Origin: Cymodocea nodosa
Taxonomy: Eukaryota > Streptophyta > Magnoliopsida > Alismatales > Cymodoceaceae
Assembly (NCBI GenBank): GCA_036874045.1
Contig: CM072339.1
Location: forward strand, 14,019,501 to 14,083,500
Direction: 5' to 3'
DNA length: 64,000 nt
Shown: positions 12,012-22,486 of the stretch, one piece after another
How the letters are laid out: each line of letters begins with the position of its first letter
How positions within the stretch are numbered: position 1 is the first letter of the stretch
Made by a program: the position numbers and the translations under genes
The notes under the pieces: model-generated
What the model was told of the DNA's origin: nothing
What the model saw: the letters and a program-made list of their open reading frames with translations, nothing else
The model's database searches: none

Positions 12012-13991
12012 TGTGAAAATCTATTTGATTTGTTTTTATGCTTATATTAATAAATTCTTTTAGAAGTAAACAAACAACTTTTCACACAAATTAGATATTA
12101 AGTCCAATTTGTATTTTAACTGCAAGTGCACAATGTATATTGTATTTGTGTGCAAGTACAGGTCGATCCCACAAAGATTGAGTAAGAATTGTGTACTATT
12201 TTTATTTTTATATTATAGTTTATATGTGTTTAGTTAAGCACTTTGTTGAGTTACAATTAATTCAATGGACTTAGTTCGTGGAGTTATGGTTAACTCAACG
12301 GACTAACCTCATAGACTTAAGTTAACTCGACGAGCATACCTTTCCAGTTAAATACTGTTATTCACAAAGGAATTCGACAAACCATTTGGCGGTTCTACAG
12401 AATGTAAATAACATCAATTAAGTTTTTTAATGTTAATTAATCTGAGATTTGTCATTAAGCAACACTAACATTCAGATATTCCAAACAGTAACCATTAAGA
12501 TTTTTAGTATTCTACACGAATCAAGTTTAATAAACAATAAAACTATTTTCTCTTCTCAGAATTAAACAAACGTAAAACATTCACATTACTAATAATGATA
12601 ACATTAATCACGATACAAAACAAACAATACAACACTTTAATACTAAATGTAAACACAAATAATTAATTGTTTTTGGTATTTTTGTTTTAATATATTCCTA
12701 AAGATGAGTGAAAGGCGAAATGTAAAAATCTCTCTCGATAGTAAAAGCTTCTATCACTACATGTGACGCAATTACACTACTGAAAACTTAATCACTTAAA
12801 GTCTTGTCTCCTCTCCCTATAGAATCACGAACCAAGACTTGTAAGTTGATCTCATCTTTAGTATGCTGGCATCAACCCGAAACTAAGGCTAGAAGCTTTA
12901 TGATCTCTTGAGATATGAGTCGGTGCTTGGTGAAAATGGTTTCCCTTCTTGCGACGCGATCACTCCTCATAGTCGTTGTCAGTCACCGTGTTTGGCTCGA
13001 AATCGACCCGACATCTGAAAAGTATCCTCATAGACCTCTAATGGTTGGTGATTTTGGTGGTGGTGTGGAGCTTTAGGGAACTTCCGACGTTTCCTACAGT
13101 TAGCGTAGTTCTTCACCTCTCTCCCCACACTTTCTTCATCTTTCTCCTCTTCTTTTATATTTCTTTCAATAATAACTGTTTCTACTTAAATGATCAATTG
13201 GATTTCCTTCATTCATATCAATTATGGTCATTTCTTCTTCATTCCACGAGTGAATTCCTACATGATATATGCAATCGTGGTTTTCCTTCGAATTTTCTAT
13301 TTCTGCAACTGCTAGAGTAGCATGTTAAAAAATAAATGGTCTATAGTGTTAGTGTAACTCAACAGACTTACTTCGTTGATTTAACTATAAAACACATGCA
13401 ATAAAGAAATAACTTATAAGCTTACAACACTAACACAATGCGTTACCTTAGTGTATTTTCAAGTAACTCAATGCATATAGTTATGCTAACTTAACGAGTT
13501 ATACATGTGCAACTCACATGACATAATAAAGCATTTAATTTCAACACATGCATAATTATAACTTAACGAGTTCAGATGTTTCAAATAGTTACCACTATAA
13601 GTATCCGAAACTTATATGCATTTTGGATATTTAGTGGATAACTTACCACAAATCCACTTAAGTCATGCATTAAAGTTTCAACACGTGTACTCCAGGAAAT
13701 AATAATAAAATATTCTTTAAGCATTTAAAACATAACTGTCTAATACATGAAATGTAACTCTCTAAAATAATAGACAATTCAGATACTTAAGAATTAAAAA
13801 GCCTGTAACTCACCTACAATTTAGAAATGTACTTAATTAACATTAATTTCTTGAAATTATATAGATTCTTTCATTAAGGCATATAATAGTGTAATTATAA
13901 TATAATAGCTTAATTTTCATATAACAAGCTAAATATTATGCAATTAACCTTCATTTAAGCATTAATATTATGCACTTTTTCATTCTAAACA
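12012..13991 (-). repeat. D-type gypsy LTR (D1), 5' LTR of element A
   Basis: The repeat begins TGTGAAAATC and ends TTCATTCTAAACA on the plus strand, 1980 bp. On the minus strand it therefore starts TGTTTAGAATG, as do the copies at 14613, 27548, 28516 and 56982-59254. It contains the near-end motif ACAGGTCGATCCCAC (12161 region; reversed GGGATCGACCTGT) shared by all D copies, plus GTTGAGTTA-type dyads at 12240-12340 and 13350-13460. The reading frame at 13045-13320 is a chance frame inside the LTR. Confidence 0.85.
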
Positions 13992-14171
13992 AGTCTCCAC
14001 TCTTCATGTCTTCTATTTTACTTTCAAATTCAAATTTCGAAATACACATGTTTTGGTCCACATTTTCCTCTCGAATTTTCTTGAATCATTAATCTTAGAT
14101 CCTTTGAAAATTTTCTTACAAAATAACTTTCTCGTCCAAAATTTTTCATCAAAATGTAATAATAAGATGTT
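13992..14171 (-). repeat. Orphan fragment of a copia G-type LTR
   Basis: The 180 bases from CTCCACTCTTCATGTCTTC to AATGTAATAATAAG match the middle of the G-element LTR at about 33020-33190. Words shared include AATACACA, TCGTCCAAAAT and TAATAATAAG. It forms the left flank of the C2 copia LTR and the right flank of the D1 LTR, so it is the scrap of an older copia element into which both families inserted. Confidence 0.65.
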
Positions 14172-14858
14172 TGTTAGTACCCTTGTGTTTTAATAATGCA
14201 AACATCTATGTGAGAATCTTATGTATTTCACAAGTTGGAAGATGAATAGATATGGATGAAAGAGTCAAAGCAAATTGCAGCCAAATAGACTAAATGATTG
14301 CTGCACAAGAAATCTAGAAGATATCAAGTTGTATTTCAAGTATTGTTGTAGAAGAACACTAAAGATAGTTCAATTTAGCTGAAAGACAAAAGACAGAGAT
14401 GATCGAAAGGTTTCACAACTAAACTGTAGGATAAAAGACAAAACAATCAAAAGGTTCCGAGTGCAACCATCTAGAAGAGAAAAGAGCTTCGGCAGGTTTT
14501 CAAAGCCAACTATCCGGAAGATAGATCAAGGAAGTTGTAAGTAAATCAAAAGGTTTAAAAGGAAACTATTTGAAAAATAAGAGATTTCGGAAGGTTTCAA
14601 ATTCAAGCATCCTATTTAGAATGAAAAAGTGCATAATATTAACGATTAAATGATGGTTAATTGCATAATATTTAGCTTATCATATGAGAATTACATCATT
14701 ATGTTATAATTTCACTATTATATGCTTTAACGAAAGAATCTGCATAATTTCAGGAAATTAGCGTTAATTAAGTATATTTCTGAACTGTCGGTAAGTTACA
14801 AGCCTTGAAATTCTTAAGTATTCGAATTTTCTATTATTTCGAAGAATTATATTGCATG

Positions 14859-16940
14859 TGTAGAGTCATAATTTATGCATATTTTGCATAGTTAATTGAT
14901 GCATTTTATGTGCTTAAAGTCATATACTCATAAGTGCTTAATGAAGATTTAAGTTATAATGCATTTTGGGCAAATAATGTAGTTATGGGTTTAAATGAAG
15001 AAAGTAATGCATAAATGAGACTCTATTTATTATTTCACAATTCATGAAAACACATTTGCATCTTGGTGGCAATACAATTGCATTTTATTAAGTAGATTAA
15101 TTTTATTTTAGCACTTAGGATTAATTATTTAAATAAGTACATGGGTATTTTTGGAATTCAATGAAAAATATGATTTTTGCCCCTTTTGAAGTATCCATGT
15201 TTAGGAATATATCTTATCTTATTTCTTGAGTGTTTTGATGTATTTGTTTGAGTTTTGTAGGTTGAAAAATAAGAAGAATAAAGCAAATAAGTTGGGATGA
15301 ATTTTGGCCCTTGGATTGAAGATCTATGGTGGAGATCAAGTTCCATTACTTGGAGCCTCTATAAAAGAAGAGGTAAGGCCAACATTTCAGCCCTCTCTTT
15401 AGACGAGCTTTCCCCCATTCCAGCCCTTGGAGTCGTCAACCCTCAAGCTTCCCTCAAGAACTCTTGGTGGTGGTGTTCTCCTTCTTCTCGTGGAGCTCCA
15501 AGGTGGAAGACAAGGTTTGGCCGACCTCCCTTCTTCCTCTCTTGGTGGTTCTTGGTAAGAGGACAGCTAGGGCATCATTTCCAGAACTTGTGGGTGCTGT
15601 TTGGAGCACACTTCCAACCGTGCAACTATCTCCCTTCTTCTGTGGATCATTCCTAGTAGAAGAAAGGCAAGGGTTGTGGACTTGAGGTGGACGACTACTT
15701 GTTTCTTGGTGTTTGGTAGTGTTTGAAGACCTCTTGCTTTCGGAAGAGAACTCGTGTGGTGACAGCCACAAATTTCTTGGCTAGGAGCACATCTCTTGCA
15801 TCATTCTTCTCCAAAACAAGTTTGCACTTCAAGGTAAAAAGGGTTGTATTGGTTTAGCTCTTTAGGTTTTCATTTCCTTGTTTTAAGTTGTGTTCTTTGT
15901 AATTTCAGTAGGGTAATGGTAGTTTTAGGTTTAGTTGTAATGTTACATTATAGTTTAATCATAGAACTTTCATTTCAGTAGCATATTATATTTGTTTTGA
16001 ATGAATGAAAGAAAATTTAGGTTGAATCTTGTACATATGTGAATATTTGTATGCTAAAAAAGCTAACTTGTGGTTGTTTATCGTCGGTGTAGAATCCTAT
16101 AAATTTGATGATTTTGTTTAGGTTGTAACTTGATGATCTAGTGATGTTTTGCTTTATTTTTTTATTCTATTTTGTAGAGCTTCAAATTTACTTTAATCCT
16201 GTATAGTTTTTAGAATTTTACAATCAATTTGTATAGGTTTTCAAATTTATTTCGTTGATGTCACATCTGGCGCATCCTAGCGTTTTTTGCCCGATTTTTG
16301 TTTTTGTGCCAAACTCGATTTCTTTTTATCTACAGCACAAAATCAACCTCTATAAATTTTCTATGTTAGATGAATGAGTTAAGTTTCGAAGCACGCTGAT
16401 TTTGCAGACTTTAATGAAGATTTGAAAATCTTATGTCATTTTTAGCAACTATGCGCAATTTAGGGATGTTAGTTGCCAGTCTGCATGCCTATAGGAAAAG
16501 CATTGCTGACACTTGCCTATTTCATATTTTGTAACGAAATCAGTGGGGTTGTAAAGTTAATCCAATGAGTACTCTGTATGATATTTTTACTATATTTTGC
16601 CATTGAGATACTGAGAGAAGGACATGTGTGAAATTGACTGAATTTTGAGATTCTATGCTGTAGTGATTTAGTGTTTTATGAATGGAAATGAGGAATTTAT
16701 ACTCTATTGAGTGAATTTTGATAAATTTTGAATCACTTCTAATTATTATTGTTTTTGCACCTTAGAAATATTTTGTAAAAGCCAAATCCTTGTGGATTCG
16801 ACCCGTACTCACCGAAGTATATTACAATTGCACCGTGCACTTGTGGTTATTTTAAAATGAGTTTTGAGTTTAATGTTTTATCATTTTGGTCCCTTTGTGA
16901 GTTTTAAGATCTTATTTTGGGGACAACAAAAACCTCAACA
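14859..16940 (+). repeat. Gypsy-type solo LTR E, nested in D2
   Basis: The unit starts TGTAGAGTCATAATT and ends AAACCTCAACA, 2082 bp. It is flanked by GCATG (14854-14858) and GCATA (16941-16945); other D copies have GCATGTACCGG at this spot, so the insertion point is plain. A TATAAAAG box lies at 15360-15367. Near the end is GTGGATTCGACCCGTACTC followed by TTGCACCGTGCACTTGTGG, the same kind of near-end motif as in D LTRs, so E is probably another Athila/Tat-branch family. No internal region is present. The frame at 15297-15656 looks like chance coding in the LTR. Confidence 0.8.
15360..15367 (+). promoter_or_regulatory. TATA box of LTR E
   Basis: TATAAAAG stands in GC-richer surroundings 500 bases into the LTR and is the best core-promoter match in E. 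It is assigned by consensus and position only. Confidence 0.5.
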
Positions 16941-18892
16941 GCATATACCGGACAATTATGTTTTAAACGCTTAAAGAATATTTTATTATTTCCTAGAGTA
17001 CACGTGTTATAACCTTAATGCATAACTTAAGTGAATGTTCGGTAAGTTATTTGTTAACAATCTGAAATGCATCTAAGCATCAAATAGTTAGGTTTATAAG
17101 TATCTGAAATATCTAAACTCGTTAAGTTAGATTTATGCATGTGTTGAATTTAAATGCTTTATTATGTCACGTGAACTACACATGTATAACTCATTAAGTT
17201 AGCATAATTATACGCATTGAGTTACTTGAATATACACTAAGGTAACATGTTGTGTTAGTATTATGCAGAAATAGGTAATGTAAACTTTCGGATAGTTAAC
17301 GTTTCGTTTTAGTTGAAGAGTTATGTTAAAAACTCATATAGTAAGTTATTTGCACATATGTTTTAATGTTTTAAGTTTTCACGTGTTTTCCACGTACATT
17401 TGGTAATGAAAAATCCATAGGTAATGTTTTTATATGCATGGATGGATAACTATTCGAGTTTTATAAAATGATTAACAAACAAAGAAGTTTTCTTGTTTAG
17501 TCGTGTGTTTTGCAGGTGCAAAAATAGAAGAATTACGAGAAGCTACAATATGAAGGAAAACCACGATTGCACATATCACGAAGGAATTCACTCGTGGAAT
17601 GAAGAGAAAATCACCATCGTTGATATGAATGAAGGAAATACAACTAATCATTTAAGCAAAAGCAGTTATTATTGAAAAAAATATAAAGAAGAGGAGAAAG
17701 ACAAAAAGTGTGTATATGTAGGTGGAGAACTGTGCTAACTACAGGAAGCGTCGAAAGTTCCCTAAAGCTCCACATCACTACCAAAATCACCAACCATCAA
17801 AGGTCTATGAGGATACCTTCTGGATGTCAAGTCGATTTCGAGCCAAACACAATGATTGACAACCACTGTGAGGAGTGATCGCATTGTAGGAAAGGAAACC
17901 ATTTTCACCAAGCATCGACTCATATCTCAAGAGATCGTAAACCTTCTAGCCTTGGTTTTGGGTTGATGCCAGTATGCTAAAGAGGAGATCATCTTACAAT
18001 TCTTGATTCGTGATTCTATAGGGAGAGGAGGCAAGATTGTAAGTAATTAAGTTTTCAATGGTGTAATCACGTCGCATGTAGTGACAGAAGTTTTTACTAT
18101 TGATAGAGATTTTTACATTTCACATTTCGCTCATCTTCAAGAACATATCAAAACAAAAATACCAAAAACAACAAATTATCTGTATTTACATTCAGTATTA
18201 AAGTGTTGTATTGTTTGTTTTGTATCGTGATTAATATTATCATTGTCAATATTGTGAATGTTTTATGTTTGTTTGATTTAGAAAATAGTTTTATTGTTTA
18301 CTGAAATTGATTTGTTCTAGATACTTAAAGATTTTAATGGTTACTGTATGAAATATCTGAATGTTAGTGCTTAATGACAAATCTAATATTAACTAACATT
18401 AAAGAACTTAATTGATGTTATTTACATTCTGTGGAACTGCCCAATGGTTAGCCGAATTCCTCTATAAATAGTAGTATTTAATTGGAAAAAGAGGCTCATG
18501 GAGTTAACTTAAGTCCACGAGGTTAGTTCGTTGAATTAACCATAACTCCACGAACTAAGTCTGTTCTGTTAACTGTAACTCAACGGAGTGCTTAACTGAA
18601 CACATATAAACTCCAATATAAAAATCAGAACAATGTACAATTCTTACTCAATCTTTATGGGATCGACCTGTACTTACACACAAATACAATATACATTGTG
18701 CACTTGTAGTTAAAATACAAATTGGACGTAATATCTAATTTGTGTGAAAGGTTGTTTGTTTATCTCTAAAAGAATTTATTAATATAAGCATAAAAACAAA
18801 ATCAAACAAGTTTATGATTTGACTTAACAACCCCAAACACATTCGAACTTAAAGAAACTACACGTGACAAAGTTAAAATCTCACATGACAAG

Positions 18893-20590
18893 TGTTAGGA
18901 TCGGTAGACTCACTAGAGGGGGGGTGAATGGTGAATGTGTGTAACTTTTTATGTTCTTTTAATTGTTGAAACAAATGGTTCAAATAGTAGCAAAAAGAGA
19001 TGAAAATAATCGAATGCAAAGCAGTAAAGAAAGATAACGCACAGCAAGTTTTAGGTGGTTCACCAACTTGGCTAGTCCACCTCCAAGATTCACTTAGGCT
19101 TCACTAAGTGTTTCAACACTTACACACTTGCTTTCAAGTCAAAGCAAGAACCAACAACATAGAAGTTTTCAGGTATAAACTTCAATAAACCAACCTCTAG
19201 AGTTTTCAGGTCAAAACTCAAACCAACAACTGAATGTAGCTTTCAGGTTGAAGCCACAAACCAACAGCTTGAGTTTTTCAATCAGAGTTTTGGTGCATAG
19301 AGCTTTTTCTACAGTATGTCTTTAGAGTATGCTTCACTATTTGCAGACTTGAGTGTATTTTGAAATTGGATTGTAGCTCACTGTATTTCGTATATCTGTT
19401 ATCTCTATCTTCCTCTCTTAAACCCCTCAAATTTATATTAAAAGTATAACGATCATATTTTTCTTGCAACGGATGTATTCTTCTATACTTGGTAAATAAT
19501 CAAACCTAAATATGGTAAGTTACCATTTTATCTGAAGTTCAGTAAGTAACCTTCCGAAAATCTCAGGCTTTTGGATGGTTATAAAAATAACTTACCAAAA
19601 ACCATCCATAACTAGCTGATTCATCACTCATGTTCTGTTCTCTGAGTCACATGAAGATTTTAAGTTGCTCACGTGTAAAGTCAAGTGTTTGGAGTCTTGT
19701 ATTTAACTTACCGAAAGAGCTCCAGTCTTTCGGATAGTTAACTACTGTAACTTATCGAACTTTCATTTAAGTCTCCGATAACTGTCCCTTCAAAACTGCA
19801 CGTGCATAAAAATATAACTTAAGTTTCAGATAGTTAAGCCATAACTCACCAAAATTCTCTTGAGATTTCGGATAGTTATCTTTCTAACTCTCCGAAAAAC
19901 CCATTTGAACATCTGTCTGGAATTCTACACGTGGGAAATTCACTAACTTAAGTTTTGGATACTTAAACCATAACTCACTGAAATTCTCTTGAGATTTCGA
20001 ATAGTTATCTAACTCTCCGATTTTCCCTTTTAAGCTTTTAACTGTCGGTATCTCCTTTTTGCATGTGCGTAATAAAATGACTTAAGTTCCAGAAAGTTAT
20101 GTCTGTAACTTACCGAAAAACTCGAATAGTTATCTAACTCTCCGAAAAGAAAACTCGGATAGTTATCTAACTCTCCGACAAGTCCTTTAAGCTTCCGTTT
20201 TGTATTTCTACATGTGATTTATTGAATGACTTAAGTTTCAGATAGTTAGCCTTTCTAACTTTCTGATTTCCCTTTTTCTTTCAGATAGTTAACTCCATAA
20301 CTCTCCGATCATTCAACCAACTTAACTATTTGATTTAATAACTCTCCGAAGGCTTTGTAAAATTCAGATAATTATCCTTCTAATTGTCCAATAGTCTTGC
20401 TTCTGTTTTACTCTTCAGATGCTTGAACCTATAACTTGAAAGTATTATCATCTGGAACCTTCTCAATCTGTTTGTCTGCTTGGAATTTGTTCTAACAACC
20501 TTTTGATCTAATGCAGTATAGACTTAACTGTGAAATACAATATGTTTCCTCACATAGGTTTTGCATTATCAAAATACTCGAGTTCTAACA
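18893..20590 (-). repeat. 3' LTR of copia element C1
   Basis: 1698 bp, TGTTAGGATC to GTTCTAACA on the plus strand. It contains many TAACTATCCGAA/CGGATAGTTA words (for example 20156-20165) and CACGTG-type words. A TATA-like TATAAATTT lies on the minus strand at 19429-19437. 19115-19275 carries the reversed hairpin array seen in C2 (TTTCAGGT loops). The right edge abuts the polypurine tract. Confidence 0.85.
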
Positions 20591-20605
20591 ATCTCCCCCT
20601 TTTTG
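20591..20605 (-). other. Polypurine tract of element C1
   Basis: On the minus strand CAAAAAGGGGGAGAT directly precedes the LTR start TGTTAGAAC. In LTR elements this tract primes plus-strand DNA synthesis. Two more look-alikes sit upstream at about 20732-20742 and 20861-20875. Confidence 0.75.
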
Positions 20606-21061
20606 ATAATGACAAAAACCTTTACAAATATTTACATGTATTTCACTCCCTAGTGTATTTCTATACATTCAGTCACACAAAAAAATAAAATAGGAATTTA
20701 TCAATACTATACTGACGAGAAGGAATTCCTCCCCCTAAATTTGAGCTTACTTCTTCCCCTATCTATGTGCTAAGTTTTCTTTTTTTTTCTCCTTTTAAAA
20801 ATTCTCTTTCAGTGCTTGCTGGAAATACTGTAAGTGACCAAATTTCCAAATTCTTCTCCCCCTTTTTGTCATTATATAAAAAGGTGAGGACTGTAAAACT
20901 AATATTGACTGCATCCTACATGAGTAGGTTAGCAGAAAACAAGCTCCCATATGGTGAGCTTGATAAAGAAAAAATATTTAAAGATCTTGTAAATAACATA
21001 TTCCTAGATTTCGTCTAATATGATTAAAAGTTTATTCATTTAAAGGTTTGGTGAAAATATC

Positions 21062-22085
21062 TGCAAGTTAATTTTCTGTTGGCACAAACTTAAGTAAGAC
21101 ATCCCCTTTTTCCACATGATCTCTCAGAAAATGATGTCTGATCTCAATATGTTTGGCTCTGGAATGAAGTACTGTATTCTTGGATAGACTGATTGCATTA
21201 CTATTGTCACAAAAAATGATTGAATTTTGAATTTTCAGTCTATAATCTGCTAGAGTTTGCTGCATCCTAAGGATTTGAGCACAGCATAAACCTGCTACAA
21301 TATACTCGACTTCAGTAGTAGATAAAGCTATACAATTTTGTTTCCTACTGAACCATGAGATTAAAGAACATCCAAGTAGTTGACAAGTACCACTAGTGCT
21401 TTTTCTATCAGATCTGCTGCTTGCATAATCTGCATCACTATAGCTTGTTAAAATCAAACTACTGTTAGCTGGGTAGAATAATCTGAAATCTTTTGTTCTT
21501 TGTAGATATCTGAAAATCCTTTTGACTGATTTCAAATGTGATTCCTTTGGTGATACTTGAAATTTAGCACACAAGCATACACTGAACATAATATCTGGCC
21601 TGCTAGCTGAAAGGTATAACAGGGATCCAATCATACCTCTATATTGCCTTTGATCCACTACAACACTTGAATTATCCATTTCTATTTTAATGCTTGAACT
21701 CATTGGAGTATTTGTGGATTTGATGTTTTCATAACCAAATTTCTTCAACATCTCTTTGTAGTATTTTTCTTGGTTGACAAAGATACCATTATGTACTTGA
21801 TGAATCTGTAATCCCAAGAAAAACTTCAATTCTCCCATCATGCTCATTTCGAATTTATTTTTCATCAAATTTTGAAATTCATGACAGAGATTTTCTGAAG
21901 TGGCTCCAAAGACTATATCATCAACATATATCTGAACAATCAACATATGCACATCAAAAGTTTTGATAAACAAAGTGTTGTCCACTTTGCCTATAGAAAA
22001 ATTGTTTTCAGTTAAATTTTTTTTCAATTTCTCATACCAAGCTCTAGGTGCCTATTTCAAACCATATAGAGCCTTTCTTAGTTAG
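21062..22085 (-). mobile_element. Reverse transcriptase C-terminal part and RNase H of copia C1
   Basis: A 319-codon open frame (22027-21068) reads the RT YVDDIVFGAT box near 21920, [30 protein letters not shown] and then the RNase H SDADYASSRSDRKSTSGTCQ, SWFSRKQNCIALSTTEVEY and LSKNTVLHSRAKHIEIRHHF. This wording is typical of Sirevirus pol. Upstream traces reach 22085, where the 5S-like segment begins. It is the cleanest copia pol frame on this strand. Confidence 0.9.
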
Positions 22086-22202
22086 GTGCATTTACACCTA
22101 CTACCAAGCACTGACTCTTATAAGAACTCTGGAGTTAACTGTGTTTGGGCGGGAGCAGAACCAGGATGGGTGACCACTTGGGAAGTTCTCGTGCAGTGCC
22201 TA
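22085..22202 (+). rRNA. 5S rRNA-derived pseudogene
   Basis: About 118 bases align along the whole plant 5S rRNA. The strongest parts are AAGAACTCTGGAGTTAAC (box A region, 5S has AGAACTCCGCAGTTAAGC), TTTGGGCGGGAGCAGAACC and the box C word GGATGGGTGACC, followed by TTGGGAAGTTCTCGTG. The 5' third is more diverged. No T-run terminator follows, and the segment sits inside a copia element, so it is not a working rRNA gene. It may come from a Cassandra-type TRIM (whose LTRs carry 5S), a 5S-derived SINE, or an rDNA scrap; the 3' tail does not settle this. Confidence 0.8.
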
Positions 22203-22306
22203 TGGGCAGTAGTGTTGACTCTGCTCAAGCATTGGCAAGCTGTAGCTGTGTGCCTCACTTACCAAAGTGGGCCTAGCAAGGCCCCCTACAAGCTTTCGTC
22301 TCCTTA

Positions 22307-22486
22307 GATACTTCTGGTGTATACCAGGCCATTTGAGTGTCTATTGAGACTCACATGTTATCACCTCCATGGATACTCCTGGTGTATACCAGGCTGTTTG
22401 AGTGTTCATGAAGGTTCACCTTCTATCACCTCTAACGATACTCTTGGTGTTCACCAGGCTGTTTGAGTGTCTAATGAGGACCTTTA
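22307..22486 (+). repeat. 65-bp tandem repeat, 2.8 copies, downstream of the 5S-like segment
   Basis: Units start at 22307, 22372 and 22437, exactly 65 bases apart, each with GATACT-CTGGTGT-CACCAGGC-TTTGAGTGT wording. Each unit has a small CTGGT...ACCAG stem. The third unit is partial. The array lies between the 5S-like segment and the resumed C1 LTR piece. Confidence 0.85.

Larger units (their letters stand above)
8557..13991 (-). mobile_element. Athila/Tat-type Ty3/gypsy element, broken (element A)
   Basis: Read on the minus strand, this has a 5' LTR (12012-13991), a tRNA-Asp-like primer site (11980-11997), gag C-terminal traces (11957-11049), a retropepsin-like stretch (10803-10504, TLIDLSVGINVMPSDIFASL), RNase H (10221-10024, [19 protein letters not shown]) and integrase (9678-9106 with HHCC finger and DDE core, then 9045-8557 with the C-terminal region). 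The word IFDVWGIDFMG and the tRNA-Asp-type primer site point to the Athila/Tat branch. No 3' LTR with the same ends was found to the left, though the accessory frame at 5635-7841 may be part of the same element. It is a fossil with roughly ten or more breaks. Confidence 0.85.
14613..18839 (+). repeat. D-type gypsy solo LTR (D2), nested in the C2 LTR
   Basis: It begins TATTTAGAATGAAAAAG and ends AACAACCCCAAACA. The flanks are CATCC (14608-14612) and CATTC (18840-18844), a five-base target duplication with one change. No internal element sequence is attached, so it is a solo LTR. Net of the E insertion (14859-16940) it is about 2.1 kb. A TATAAAGA box lies near 17682, and GGGATCGACCTGTACTT near 18659 is the conserved near-end motif. 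Positions 17281-17545 carry a segment shared with the copia Sirevirus LTR (see findings). Confidence 0.85.

Noticed and set aside
13045-13320. 91-codon Phe-rich frame; similar one at 58184-58384
   Set aside because: The two occur at equivalent places in D-type LTRs, without domain or conserved frame.
15297-15771. Open frames of 60-119 codons on both strands
   Set aside because: They lie inside solo LTR E just around its TATA box, have no recognisable domain and are Ser/Trp/Pro-rich by composition.
22085-22202. Functional 5S rRNA gene
   Set aside because: Many changes in the 5' third and box A, no T-run terminator, and it sits inside a broken copia element.
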